Source of the DNA: Planctomycetota bacterium
Lineage (GTDB): Bacteria; Planctomycetota; UBA11346
Length of the DNA: 7,008 bases
Direction: 5' to 3'
Assembly (NCBI GenBank): GCA_013816415.1
Contig: JACDEN010000134.1
Span: forward strand, 1 to 7,008
The translations under genes and the position numbers were made by a program. Under the pieces are notes generated by a model. It had not been told where the DNA came from. It was given only the letters and a program-made list of their open reading frames with translations, and did not search any database. Shown here in pieces: positions 1 through 6,181 of the stretch. Position 1 is the first letter of the stretch, and each line of letters begins with the position of its first letter.

Positions 1-777
1 GTCTTGGGCATCGCCGCGGCCGCGGCGGTGGCGTGGTTGTTCCGCCGCACGCTCCTGAGCAAGGGCCCGAAATCGACGTTCATCCTCGAACTGCCGAGCT
101 ACAAGGTGCCGCAGGCGAGCGAGATTGGCCGCCAGGTGTGGACCAACGCGGGCAAATTCCTGACCAAGGCGGGCACCGTCATCTTCACGCTGTCGGTCCT
201 GCTGTGGGCGCTCGCGTACTATCCGCGGCTGCCCGCCGATCAGGTCCAGCGGACGACCGCGGCGGCGCAGCGGGCGTTCGTTGCAGACTCCGCGATGACC
301 TCACAGGAACAGCTCACCAGGCGCACCGATGCGATCGGGAACGCCGTCGCCGCCGAGCAGATATCGCATTCGTTCGCCGGCCGCTTCGGGCATACGATGG
401 AGCCGGCGCTCGCGCCCATCGGCTGCGACTGGAAGATGGGCATCGGCCTGGTCGGCGCCTTCGCCGCGCGCGAGGTCTTCGTCTCGACCCTCGGCATCGT
501 CTACGGCGTCGGTCGGTCAGGCGGCGATGACGAGTCGCTCGGAGCGGCGATCGCAGCCGATCGCCGCCCGGACGGGTCGCCGGTGTGGACGCCGCTGGTG
601 GCCGCGACGCTGCTGGTGTGGTTCGTGCTCGCCATGCAGTGCATGAGCACCATCGCCGTTGTCCGCCGCGAAACCGGCGGCTGGCGCTGGCCGATCTTCA
701 TGATCGTGTACATGAACGCGCTCGCCTACGCCTCCTGCCTGGTCTTCTACCAGGTCGGCGCGCGGATGGTGGGCTGA
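1..777 (+). CDS. feoB: Ferrous iron transport protein B, C-terminal part (5' end outside window)
   Basis: FeoB is the inner-membrane ferrous iron transporter; its N-terminal GTP-binding domain lies outside this window. The visible 258 residues are the membrane part. The reading frame is open from the first base, so the gene is cut by the window edge. Family signatures seen: the ELPSYKVPQ segment near residue 30-38 (the LPxYxxP motif of FeoB_C), the GCDWKMGIGLVGAFAAREVF stretch near 141-160 with the typical AREVFVSTL gate motif, and QCMSTIAVVRRETGGW near 213-228. Hydrophobic membrane segments lie at about 1-14, 58-74, 146-169, 198-221 and 230-252. The polar stretch 77-130 between segments is the usual loop. 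The gene is followed by a FeoB-associated small membrane protein whose ribosome binding site overlaps the feoB stop, so the two are one operon. FeoA, if present, would lie upstream of the window. The identification is secure. Confidence 0.96.
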   Translation, partial: VLGIAAAAAVAWLFRRTLLSKGPKSTFILELPSYKVPQASEIGRQVWTNAGKFLTKAGTVIFTLSVLLWALAYYPRLPADQVQRTTAAAQRAFVADSAMTSQEQLTRRTDAIGNAVAAEQISHSFAGRFGHTMEPALAPIGCDWKMGIGLVGAFAAREVFVSTLGIVYGVGRSGGDDESLGAAIAADRRPDGSPVWTPLVAATLLVWFVLAMQCMSTIAVVRRETGGWRWPIFMIVYMNALAYASCLVFYQVGARMVG

Positions 778-786
778 GGAGGCCGC

Positions 787-984
787 ATGGACGCCACCCT
801 GCAGACCATCATCGTCATCGCGGTCATCGCGGTGTGCGCGCTGCTGGCGATCCGCCGCGGGCTGCGCTCGATCGCCGGCAAGAAGACCGGATGCGGCTGC
901 GCGGAATGCCCAGCGCTGAAGGACAAGCCGGCCGCACCGGACACGACTCGTGTGGATCCGACCCGGGGCGGCCACCCCACCTGA
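787..984 (+). CDS. FeoB-associated Cys-rich membrane protein
   Basis: This is a 65-residue protein with one N-terminal membrane helix (about residues 5-22, IIVIAVIAVCALLAI), then a basic stretch (RRGLRSIAGKK) and a cysteine cluster GCGCAEC at about 37-43. This is the plan of the FeoB_associated family (Pfam PF12669), small proteins encoded directly after feoB and thought to assist or tune ferrous iron uptake; the cysteines could bind iron, but the biochemical role is not settled. The ATG start is supported by a strong GGAGG at 778-782, four bases before the start and touching the feoB stop codon, so translation is probably coupled. The tail after the cysteines (about 22 residues, rich in Pro, Asp and Thr) is longer than I expect for many family members, which often end soon after the cysteine cluster. 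The gene ends 10 bp from the end of the convergent radical SAM gene. Confidence 0.88.
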   Translation: MDATLQTIIVIAVIAVCALLAIRRGLRSIAGKKTGCGCAECPALKDKPAAPDTTRVDPTRGGHPT

Positions 985-994
985 ATCCGGGCGA

Positions 995-1855
995 TCAGGC
1001 CGGTCCGTAATACGCCTCGGCCTCGACACCGATCGCCCGCACCTGGTGCGCGATCGCGTCGACCTCGGCATTCGTCAGCGGAGATACGAACGATTCCGCG
1101 GTCTGCCGGGCGGTGGTGTAGACCTGGACCAGCGCGATGCGGCAGCCGTCGGCGAGCAGGTCGCGCAGCCGACCGATGTACGCGGCGATCTCCGCGGGCG
1201 TCGGCGGCTCGCCCTGCAGGCGCATGAACAACGATTGGATGACGATCGGCCGCAGGCGCCCGCACGCGCGCAGGTTGTCGAGGACGCGGGCGAGCGGCAC
1301 CTTGGTGCGGTCGACGAGCTGATAGTAGGCCTCGGTGCCGGCATCGAGCTTGGCCCAGACCTCGCCGCGATGCGCATCGAGGAATGCCAGCGCTTGAGCC
1401 ACCTCGGGCTTGGCGAGTAGCGTGGCGTTGGTGATGACCACGATCTTGGCCTCGAGCGACCGGGCGGCGATCAGCTCGGCCGCCAGGCGGGCCGCGTCGC
1501 CGAACGCCGGACAGGCGGTCGGTTCGCCATCGCCACTGAATGCGACATCGTTGATGCGTTTCAACTCGGCCGGCGTTTCCGACAAGGGGCCATCTGCGAA
1601 CAGCGCGCCGCTCGCGGCGAGTCCGAGCATGTGGTCGAGCTCGGCTCGCAAGGTCGGAAGATCCACCTCGCGGCCCTTGCCGGGCGTCTTCCGATCAACG
1701 CTGCAGTAGACGCAGTCGAAATTGCAGGCCTTGTCGGGATTCAGGTTCACGCCGATCGACAGGCCGCGCGAACGCCGGCTGATCACCGGGTAGACGTAGC
1801 GGTTGGCCTGCCATTCGCGGCTGTGCTGGGTGAAGAGCGGGGTGGAGATCGCCAT
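995..1855 (-). CDS. Radical SAM protein, COG0731 (wyosine-synthetase-like) type
   Basis: This is a 286-residue radical SAM enzyme. The cluster motif CNFDCVYC (C44, C48, C51, spacing CxxxCxxC) binds the 4Fe-4S cluster that cleaves S-adenosylmethionine. It follows the conserved lead-in RSRGLSIGVNLNPDKACNFD. Further radical SAM core signatures are SGDGEPT at 107-113 (the SAM-contacting GGE-like motif), VVITNAT at 139-145 and WAKLDAGTE at 167-175; VQVYTTARQTAE near 243-254 is also typical of the family. COG0731 includes the archaeal tRNA wyosine enzyme Taw1/TYW1, but the bacterial members are generally uncharacterised, so the substrate here is unknown. The ATG at 1855 is preferred because the protein then begins just before the conserved segment; the frame is open upstream into a non-coding repeat array, with another ATG at 1888. 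No clear Shine-Dalgarno sequence precedes either ATG. It lies downstream of and in the same direction as the GH4 gene, but 341 bp away across the array, so co-transcription is uncertain. Confidence 0.9.
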   Translation of the reverse strand: MAISTPLFTQHSREWQANRYVYPVISRRSRGLSIGVNLNPDKACNFDCVYCSVDRKTPGKGREVDLPTLRAELDHMLGLAASGALFADGPLSETPAELKRINDVAFSGDGEPTACPAFGDAARLAAELIAARSLEAKIVVITNATLLAKPEVAQALAFLDAHRGEVWAKLDAGTEAYYQLVDRTKVPLARVLDNLRACGRLRPIVIQSLFMRLQGEPPTPAEIAAYIGRLRDLLADGCRIALVQVYTTARQTAESFVSPLTNAEVDAIAHQVRAIGVEAEAYYGPA

Positions 1856-1863
1856 GGCTTCGC

Positions 1864-1883
1864 GCCCAGTGTAGGCGCTGGGC
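1864..1883 (-). promoter_or_regulatory. Small hairpin just upstream of the radical SAM start
   Basis: GCCCAG (1864-1869) and CTGGGC (1878-1883) form a 6-bp perfect inverted repeat with an 8-base loop. In the minus-strand mRNA this hairpin ends eight bases before the ATG at 1855, exactly where a ribosome binding site would be. It could lower translation initiation at 1855, or indicate that the ATG at 1888 (adding 11 residues) is used. A 6-bp GC stem can occur by chance in this DNA, so function is only suggested. Confidence 0.3.
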
Positions 1884-1919
1884 TCCATGCAGGAGCGAAA
1901 CCTGATTGCGGAGGTCGGG

Positions 1920-2190
1920 GTGGCTCTGGTTGGTGGTTTGTGGTTAGTGGTTAGTGGTTTTGTAGTCCAACCACCAACGTTGCTCTGGTTAGTGGTTAGT
2001 GGTTTGTGGTTTGTGGTCCAACCACCAACCACAAACCACCAACCACCAACGTTGCTCTGGTTAGTGGTTAGTGGTTAGTGGTTAGTGGTTTGTGGTCCAA
2101 CCACAAACCACCAACCACCAACGTTGCTCTGGTTAGTGGTTTGTGGTTTGTGGTCCAACCACCAACCACCAACCACCAACCACCACCAAC
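1920..2190. repeat. Array of four GGTTNGT-heptamer hairpin units
   Basis: Four consecutive units begin at 1920, 1979, 2051 and 2123. Each opens with the spacer GTTGCTCT (first copy GTGGCTCT), continues with tandem heptamers GGTTAGT and GGTTTGT, reaches a centre GG-TCCAA-CC, and returns with the opposite-strand heptamers ACCAACC and ACAAACC. Unit 2 has left heptamers A,A,T,T (named by the fifth base), unit 3 has A,A,A,A,T, and unit 4 has A,T,T; unit 1 has G,T,A,A and then a corrupted copy. The two inner units are both exactly 72 bp although the arms differ in length: one extra left heptamer in unit 3 is offset by one fewer on the right. The junction CAACGTTG, itself a palindrome, occurs three times. 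The array starts six bases after the GH4 stop codon and ends 64 bases before the radical SAM start. It has no convincing coding potential since the period is 7. It is not a CRISPR array: there are no unique spacers. Confidence 0.93.
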
Positions 2191-2196
2191 CGTCCC

Positions 2197-4113
2197 TCAA
2201 AAATTCGCAGCTGGGATCCCCATGCAGAAGCCCCAGTTCCATTTCCAGTGCGCGAGCTTGACCAGGATGCGGTTCTTGCCTGATTTCAGGCGGATCGCGA
2301 CCGCGTCCTCGCCGGGCTGGAAGTGCCGCCCGACGTCGACGGTATGGACGGCCTCGCCGTTGACCCAGACCTTGATGCCGTCGCGCGAGCCGCACGACAT
2401 CACCGTCTCGCGCGCGTGCACCGAATCGACCTCGGTATAGGCGTAACCGAGCGCGAATTGCGGTGGTTCGAGCGCCTTCCCGAGATCGACGAATCCCTGC
2501 TTGCCGGATTCGGCCTTCTTCCAGGCGATCGACTTCGCCTGGCCGCCAGTCCCGCCTCCGGCGACCTTGGCCAACGCTCCGACCTGGTAGGTCGCCGCGA
2601 GATCGACCGAGCCGTCCTTGCGCTTGGCGAAGTCCGCGTCGAACGCGGTCGTCATCTCGGTCGAGACCTCTCCCTCCTTGGTCGCGAGGAACGCGCCGAG
2701 GATGTGCCAGGCGTGGAGATATTCCTTGTCGGCCTTGGCCTGGGCGTCGTCCCAGCTCTTGCGCAGGACCTTGCCATCGACCTTGGGGAACTTCTTGCCG
2801 CTGGTCGGGACCAACGTCTTGGCGTCGAGTTTCGGCAGGGCGTCGCCATGCGCGGCGATGAGTTCGTCGCACATCTCGACGATGCGGTCGGTCGACATCG
2901 TGGCCGCGGTCAGCGGGTCGAACATCGCAGCCTGGTAGACATGGTCGCGGCGTCCTTCCATGGCGGCGCGGATGAACAGCTCGTGCTGGACGATGTGCGG
3001 CTGCATGTAGCCGACCAGCTGCGGCGGAAGCTCGCCGACGTGGGCGAAGTGCAGTCCGGTGCCGTCGACCAGGGTCGGACCCTCGATGATCGCGGTGGCC
3101 GGCAGGTTGGTGATGACTCCCCGGTTGGGCATGTTGCCGTAGATGACCGTGGGCCGCTTGTTGACGATGCCCTGGATGATCAGCGAGCCGTACTCGTGGC
3201 TGCGGCAGATGTCCTTCATCGGCTCCTTGGACTTGCTGAAGACCTTCAGGCGCTCGAACTCGTCGACGATGCCGTCGCAGCGGCGCAGGTATTCGTCGAT
3301 CGGGACGCTGAACTTGTTGATGACCTCCTTGCCGCGCGGGATGAAGTACGGGTTGTACTCGGCGTTATGCTCGCTCGATTCGGTGATGAAGTGGCCGAGG
3401 CGCTTCATCAGCTCGAAGCGCACCTTGTTGGTGGTGAAGATCTGCGGGTCCTCCATCGCCTTGAACAGGCGCGGGTAGAGGTCGACGCCGTCCTTCTCGA
3501 TCTTCAGGTAGAACGCCATGTGGTTGATGCCGGCGCAGACGAAATCGACATCGGCCGGCTTCTCACCGAGGTAGCCCATCAGCTGGTCGAAGGTGCCCTG
3601 CACCGAGTGGCAGAGGCCGACGGCGTTGATCGAGCTGGTGCGGAACACCGTCTGCATGTTCATCGACATCGGATTCGAATAGTTCAGCAGGTAGGCGCGC
3701 GGACACACCGCCATCATGTCGCGGCACATGCCTGAGAGCATCGGATAGGTGCGCAGCGCGCGGAAGAATCCCCCGGGGCCGGTGGTGTCGGCGATGGTGA
3801 AGTTCAGGCCGTACTTGCGCGGGATCTCGAAGTCGACGAGCGTCGAGTCGAAGCCGCCGATCTGCACCATGTTGATGACGAAGTCGGCGCCGGCGAGCGC
3901 CTTGCGGCGGTCGGTGGTGGTCTCGATCGTCGGATTGGCGCCCACCGCCTTGGCCACCTTGCGGCAGAGATTGCCCGCGACCTCGAGCCTTTCCTCGTCG
4001 ACGTCCATGTAGGAAAGCGTGCAATCCTTGAACTCAGGGCAGCCGAGGATGTCGCCGGTGAGGTTGCGGGAGAACACCACGCTGCCGGCACCGATCATCG
4101 CGATCTTGATCAT
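2197..4113 (-). CDS. GH4 family glycosidase (alpha-galactosidase MelA-like) with C-terminal extension
   Basis: Family 4 glycoside hydrolases use NAD+ and a divalent metal (usually Mn2+) and cleave glycosides by transient oxidation of the sugar and elimination. The 638-residue protein starts with the Rossmann NAD-binding strand IKIAMIGAGSVVF. Family motifs follow: ADTTGPGGFFRALRT at 108-122, LLNYSNPM at 142-149, GLCHSVQGT at 166-174 (C168 is the expected metal ligand), GINHMAFYL at 195-203 (H198 also expected to bind metal) and FITESSEHNAEYNPYF at 242-257. The last is most like the alpha-galactosidase MelA branch, so an alpha-galactoside is the likely but unproven substrate. No signal peptide is seen, so it is cytoplasmic. 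Usual GH4 enzymes have about 430-480 residues; here roughly 200 more follow, ending in a beta-rich segment (DGIKVWVNGEAVHT at 579-592, then NRILVKLAHWKWNWGF) like the carbohydrate-binding-like tails of planctomycetal proteins. The ATG at 4113 has GGAAGGA (4123-4129) at good spacing; the longer frame to 4203 is not needed. Confidence 0.93.
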   Translation of the reverse strand: MIKIAMIGAGSVVFSRNLTGDILGCPEFKDCTLSYMDVDEERLEVAGNLCRKVAKAVGANPTIETTTDRRKALAGADFVINMVQIGGFDSTLVDFEIPRKYGLNFTIADTTGPGGFFRALRTYPMLSGMCRDMMAVCPRAYLLNYSNPMSMNMQTVFRTSSINAVGLCHSVQGTFDQLMGYLGEKPADVDFVCAGINHMAFYLKIEKDGVDLYPRLFKAMEDPQIFTTNKVRFELMKRLGHFITESSEHNAEYNPYFIPRGKEVINKFSVPIDEYLRRCDGIVDEFERLKVFSKSKEPMKDICRSHEYGSLIIQGIVNKRPTVIYGNMPNRGVITNLPATAIIEGPTLVDGTGLHFAHVGELPPQLVGYMQPHIVQHELFIRAAMEGRRDHVYQAAMFDPLTAATMSTDRIVEMCDELIAAHGDALPKLDAKTLVPTSGKKFPKVDGKVLRKSWDDAQAKADKEYLHAWHILGAFLATKEGEVSTEMTTAFDADFAKRKDGSVDLAATYQVGALAKVAGGGTGGQAKSIAWKKAESGKQGFVDLGKALEPPQFALGYAYTEVDSVHARETVMSCGSRDGIKVWVNGEAVHTVDVGRHFQPGEDAVAIRLKSGKNRILVKLAHWKWNWGFCMGIPAANF

Positions 4114-4203
4114 GGACTGGGATCCTTCCGAGGTTTCATGGATGGGTTGATTGGGGGAACGTCGGGCAGCATGCGCATCCGCCGCTCGCTGGCAGCGGTC
4201 CAC

Positions 4204-4231
4204 TTGTGATCGTCACTGTACAATTTGTGAT
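4204..4231. promoter_or_regulatory. Candidate operator between the divergent GH4 and amidotransferase genes
   Basis: The heptamer TTGTGAT occurs at 4204-4210 and again at 4225-4231, exactly 21 bp apart (two helical turns), so both copies face the same side of the DNA. Between them lies TCAC (4213-4216), giving alternating half-sites GTGA, TCAC, GTGA, and the palindrome TGTACA (4217-4222). The patch is AT-rich compared with the surrounding DNA, and it lies in the 140-bp region 4114-4253 shared by two diverging genes. TACAAT at 4219-4224 resembles a -10 box for the amidotransferase, but no good -35 is seen. This could be the site of a sugar-responsive regulator of the GH4 gene; no regulator gene is present in the window, so this is a suggestion. 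Confidence 0.35.
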
Positions 4232-4253
4232 ATGAACCACCTGGGATACCCTG

Positions 4254-5000
4254 GTGCGCATGCCCCGCGCGATCGTCCTGCAGCATGCGCCGCACGAGGA
4301 TGCGGGCGTCATCGCGACCCGGCTCAGCGCCCGCGGCGTGGTCGTCGAGCACCGCCTGCTGCATCGCGGAGAGCCGGTTCCCGCTGCCGATGCCTGCGGC
4401 GACCTGCTGGTGGTGATGGGCGGCTCCATGGGCGTCGGAGACCGCGGCGATTCCCGCTATCCCTTCCTCGAGCATGAGCTCAGCCTGCTGCGCGAACTGA
4501 TCGCGCGGCAGCATCCGGTTTTGGGCATCTGCCTGGGCGCGCAGCTGATCGCGCACGCCGCCGGAGCCGCGGCGTACCCGAATCACGGGACGCTGCGGGG
4601 CCGCGCCATCGCGATCGTGCGCGAGGTCGGCCTCGGGCCGGTGGATTTCCCCGATCGCGGTGAGGCTGCGCTCGCAGGTCTACGCGACCGCGAGATCATG
4701 CTGCACTGGCACGACGACACCTTCGATCTGCCCGCCGGCGCGATCCACCTCGCATCCACTCCGCTCTGTCCGAACCAGGCGTTCCGCCTGGGACGACGCA
4801 TCTACGCGCTGCAGTTCCACTGCGAAGTCGACCGCGCAGGCATCGCGGACTGGGTGCGCGAGGATGCCGAGTTCGTCGCCTTGGCGCATGGGCCATCCGG
4901 CCGCGAGCGCATCCTCGCCGACGTCGAACGATGGTACGACGAGCACCGCATCGCGGCCGATCGCCTGCTCGGAAACATCCTTACCGAAATGGGAGTGTGA
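4254..5000 (+). CDS. Class I glutamine amidotransferase (GATase1) family protein
   Basis: This is a 248-residue, single-domain protein of the class I glutamine amidotransferase fold, which hydrolyses glutamine or a related gamma-glutamyl compound to release ammonia. The catalytic triad is visible: C93 in GICLGAQL (90-97), H189 and E191 in LQFHCEV (186-192). MGGSMGV at 55-61 is the oxyanion-loop region and HWHDDTF at 151-157 a family segment. PLCPNQAFRLGRRIYALQFH is typical of stand-alone GMP-synthase-like amidotransferases (COG0518), which lack a synthetase domain; the partner or substrate is unknown, and gamma-glutamyl hydrolase activity is another possibility. The start is a GTG at 4254, with a weak GGGA (4243-4246) seven bases before it; an ATG two codons later (4260) is an alternative. 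It is divergent from the GH4 gene and convergent with the PilU-like gene, so it is probably monocistronic. Confidence 0.86.
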   Translation: MRMPRAIVLQHAPHEDAGVIATRLSARGVVVEHRLLHRGEPVPAADACGDLLVVMGGSMGVGDRGDSRYPFLEHELSLLRELIARQHPVLGICLGAQLIAHAAGAAAYPNHGTLRGRAIAIVREVGLGPVDFPDRGEAALAGLRDREIMLHWHDDTFDLPAGAIHLASTPLCPNQAFRLGRRIYALQFHCEVDRAGIADWVREDAEFVALAHGPSGRERILADVERWYDEHRIAADRLLGNILTEMGV

Positions 5001-5014
5001 GGGAAACATTCTGA

Positions 5015-5062
5015 GTTCCTGGTTCTGGGTCCTGTGCCGACCGAGAATCCGGAATCCAGGAC
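5015..5062. repeat. Degenerate heptamer inverted array in a convergent spacer
   Basis: The 68-bp gap between two convergent genes (5001-5068) contains three 7-base blocks on the plus strand, GTTCCTG, GTTCTGG and GTCCTGT (5015-5035), and three similar blocks on the minus strand, GTCCTGG, ATTCCGG and ATTCTCG (5062 back to 5042). GTCCTG at 5029-5034 pairs exactly with CAGGAC at 5057-5062, and TCCTGG at 5017-5022 with CCAGGA at 5056-5061. The layout, heptamers followed by opposite-strand heptamers, resembles the array at 1920-2190, with a different sequence. It could act as a weak bidirectional terminator, though there is no T-run. The degeneracy makes this a tentative call. Confidence 0.4.
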
Positions 5063-5068
5063 GCTCCC

Positions 5069-6181
5069 CTACCGCTTCTGTCCAACCGCCGGCATCATCG
5101 ACGTCGAGGTGCCGCGCTGGATGCCGCGGAAGAGCATCTCCATCTCGTCCGGATTGTCGGACGTCGCGAGCGCGTCCTCGCGGCTGATGGTTCCGGCCTC
5201 GAACAGCTTGAACAGGCTCTGGTTGAAGGTGATGCAGCCGAAGTGCTCGCTGTCGCGGATCGCCGTATAGAGCTCGAGGGTCCGTCCTTCCTCGATCATC
5301 TGCTTGATGGTCGGGGTGGCGACCATGATCTCGAGACCGGGAACGCGGCCGGGCTTGCCGTCCTTGCGCGGCACCAGGCGTTGGCTGACCACCGCCTGGA
5401 AGACCATCGCCATCTGCATGCGGATGAGGTTGTGCTGGTAGGGCGGGAAGAAGTTGATGATGCGTTCCATCGTCTGCTGGGCGTTGATGGTGTGCAGGGT
5501 GGACAGCACCAAGTGGCCAGTCTCCGCCGCGTCGATGGCCGCCTGGACCGTCTCGACGTCGCGCATCTCACCGATGAGGATGACGTCAGGCGCCTCGCGC
5601 ATGGCGTTGCGCAGCGCGCTCTTGAAGTCGCGGGTGTCGATGCCCACCTCGCGCTGGTTGATGATGCAACGGTCGTCGATGTAGTTGTATTCGATCGGAT
5701 CCTCGACCGTGATGATATGGCGGTTCGAGTTGTGATTCATGTACTGGATCATCGACGCCAGGGTCGTGCTTTTTCCCGAGCCGGTGATGCCGGTGACCAG
5801 GATGAGCCCGCGGCGCAGCAGGGTCAGGCGCTCCATGGTGCTCACCGGCAGACCGAGCTGCTGGAAGTCCGGGATCTCGCTGCGCACATGGCGCAGGACG
5901 ATGCCGATCTGACCGCGCTGCATGAAGGCGTTGACGCGGAAGCGGCCGATGTCGGGATCCTCGAAGGCGGTGTCCACCTCGTGCGTCTTCTTGAACACCT
6001 CACGGCTGTGTTCGTCGACGCACATCATGAAGGCGTCCTTCATGTCGTCCTTGCTCAGGGAGGTGTTCCCGAGTTGCCTCACCCCGCCGTCGACCCGCGC
6101 GCGAGGCGGGCTGCCGATCTTGAGGAAGAGGTCGGACGACCGCAGCTGCACCATGGCCATCAGGACTTCTTTGATATTCAT
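5069..6181 (-). CDS. PilT/PilU family type IV pilus retraction ATPase
   Basis: This is a hexameric cytoplasmic ATPase at the base of type IV pili that powers pilus depolymerisation and twitching. The 370-residue protein has the full set of secretion-ATPase motifs: Walker A GITGSGKST at 131-139, Asp box IITVEDPIEY at 156-165, Walker B DVILIGEMRD at 199-208, and the His box STLHT at 227-231. The N-terminal domain begins with the usual SDLFLKIGSPPRARVDG (16-32). The C-terminal part, CITFNQSLFKLFEAGTISRE then DALATSDNPDEME, resembles PilU more than PilT, but this is a judgement by eye, so no symbol is given. It starts at the ATG at 6181, with GGGGA in the upstream mRNA about four to five bases before it. 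It lies 117 bp downstream of obg on the same strand; pilus assembly genes are not in the window, so it acts with products encoded elsewhere. It ends 68 bp from the convergent amidotransferase. Confidence 0.94.
   Translation of the reverse strand: MNIKEVLMAMVQLRSSDLFLKIGSPPRARVDGGVRQLGNTSLSKDDMKDAFMMCVDEHSREVFKKTHEVDTAFEDPDIGRFRVNAFMQRGQIGIVLRHVRSEIPDFQQLGLPVSTMERLTLLRRGLILVTGITGSGKSTTLASMIQYMNHNSNRHIITVEDPIEYNYIDDRCIINQREVGIDTRDFKSALRNAMREAPDVILIGEMRDVETVQAAIDAAETGHLVLSTLHTINAQQTMERIINFFPPYQHNLIRMQMAMVFQAVVSQRLVPRKDGKPGRVPGLEIMVATPTIKQMIEEGRTLELYTAIRDSEHFGCITFNQSLFKLFEAGTISREDALATSDNPDEMEMLFRGIQRGTSTSMMPAVGQKR

Noticed and set aside
945..1005. Terminator between the feo operon and the convergent radical SAM gene
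   Set aside because: Only imperfect CCCGG/CCGGG pairing is present, with no T-run on either side, and GC-rich DNA gives such pairs by chance.
1920..2190. CRISPR array
   Set aside because: The repeats are 7-base tandem copies with a shared 8-base spacer; there are no unique spacers and no cas genes.
2323..3735. Long plus-strand open frame of 470 codons opposite the GH4 gene
   Set aside because: It is an antisense shadow of a GC-rich gene: the minus strand encodes clear GH4 motifs, and the plus-strand product is rich in Asp, Arg, Val and Leu without recognisable family motifs.
4114..4203. Thirty-codon N-terminal extension of the GH4 protein to an ATG at 4203
   Set aside because: The GH4 Rossmann fold begins at the ATG at 4113, which has a good ribosome binding site; the extension has no homologous character.
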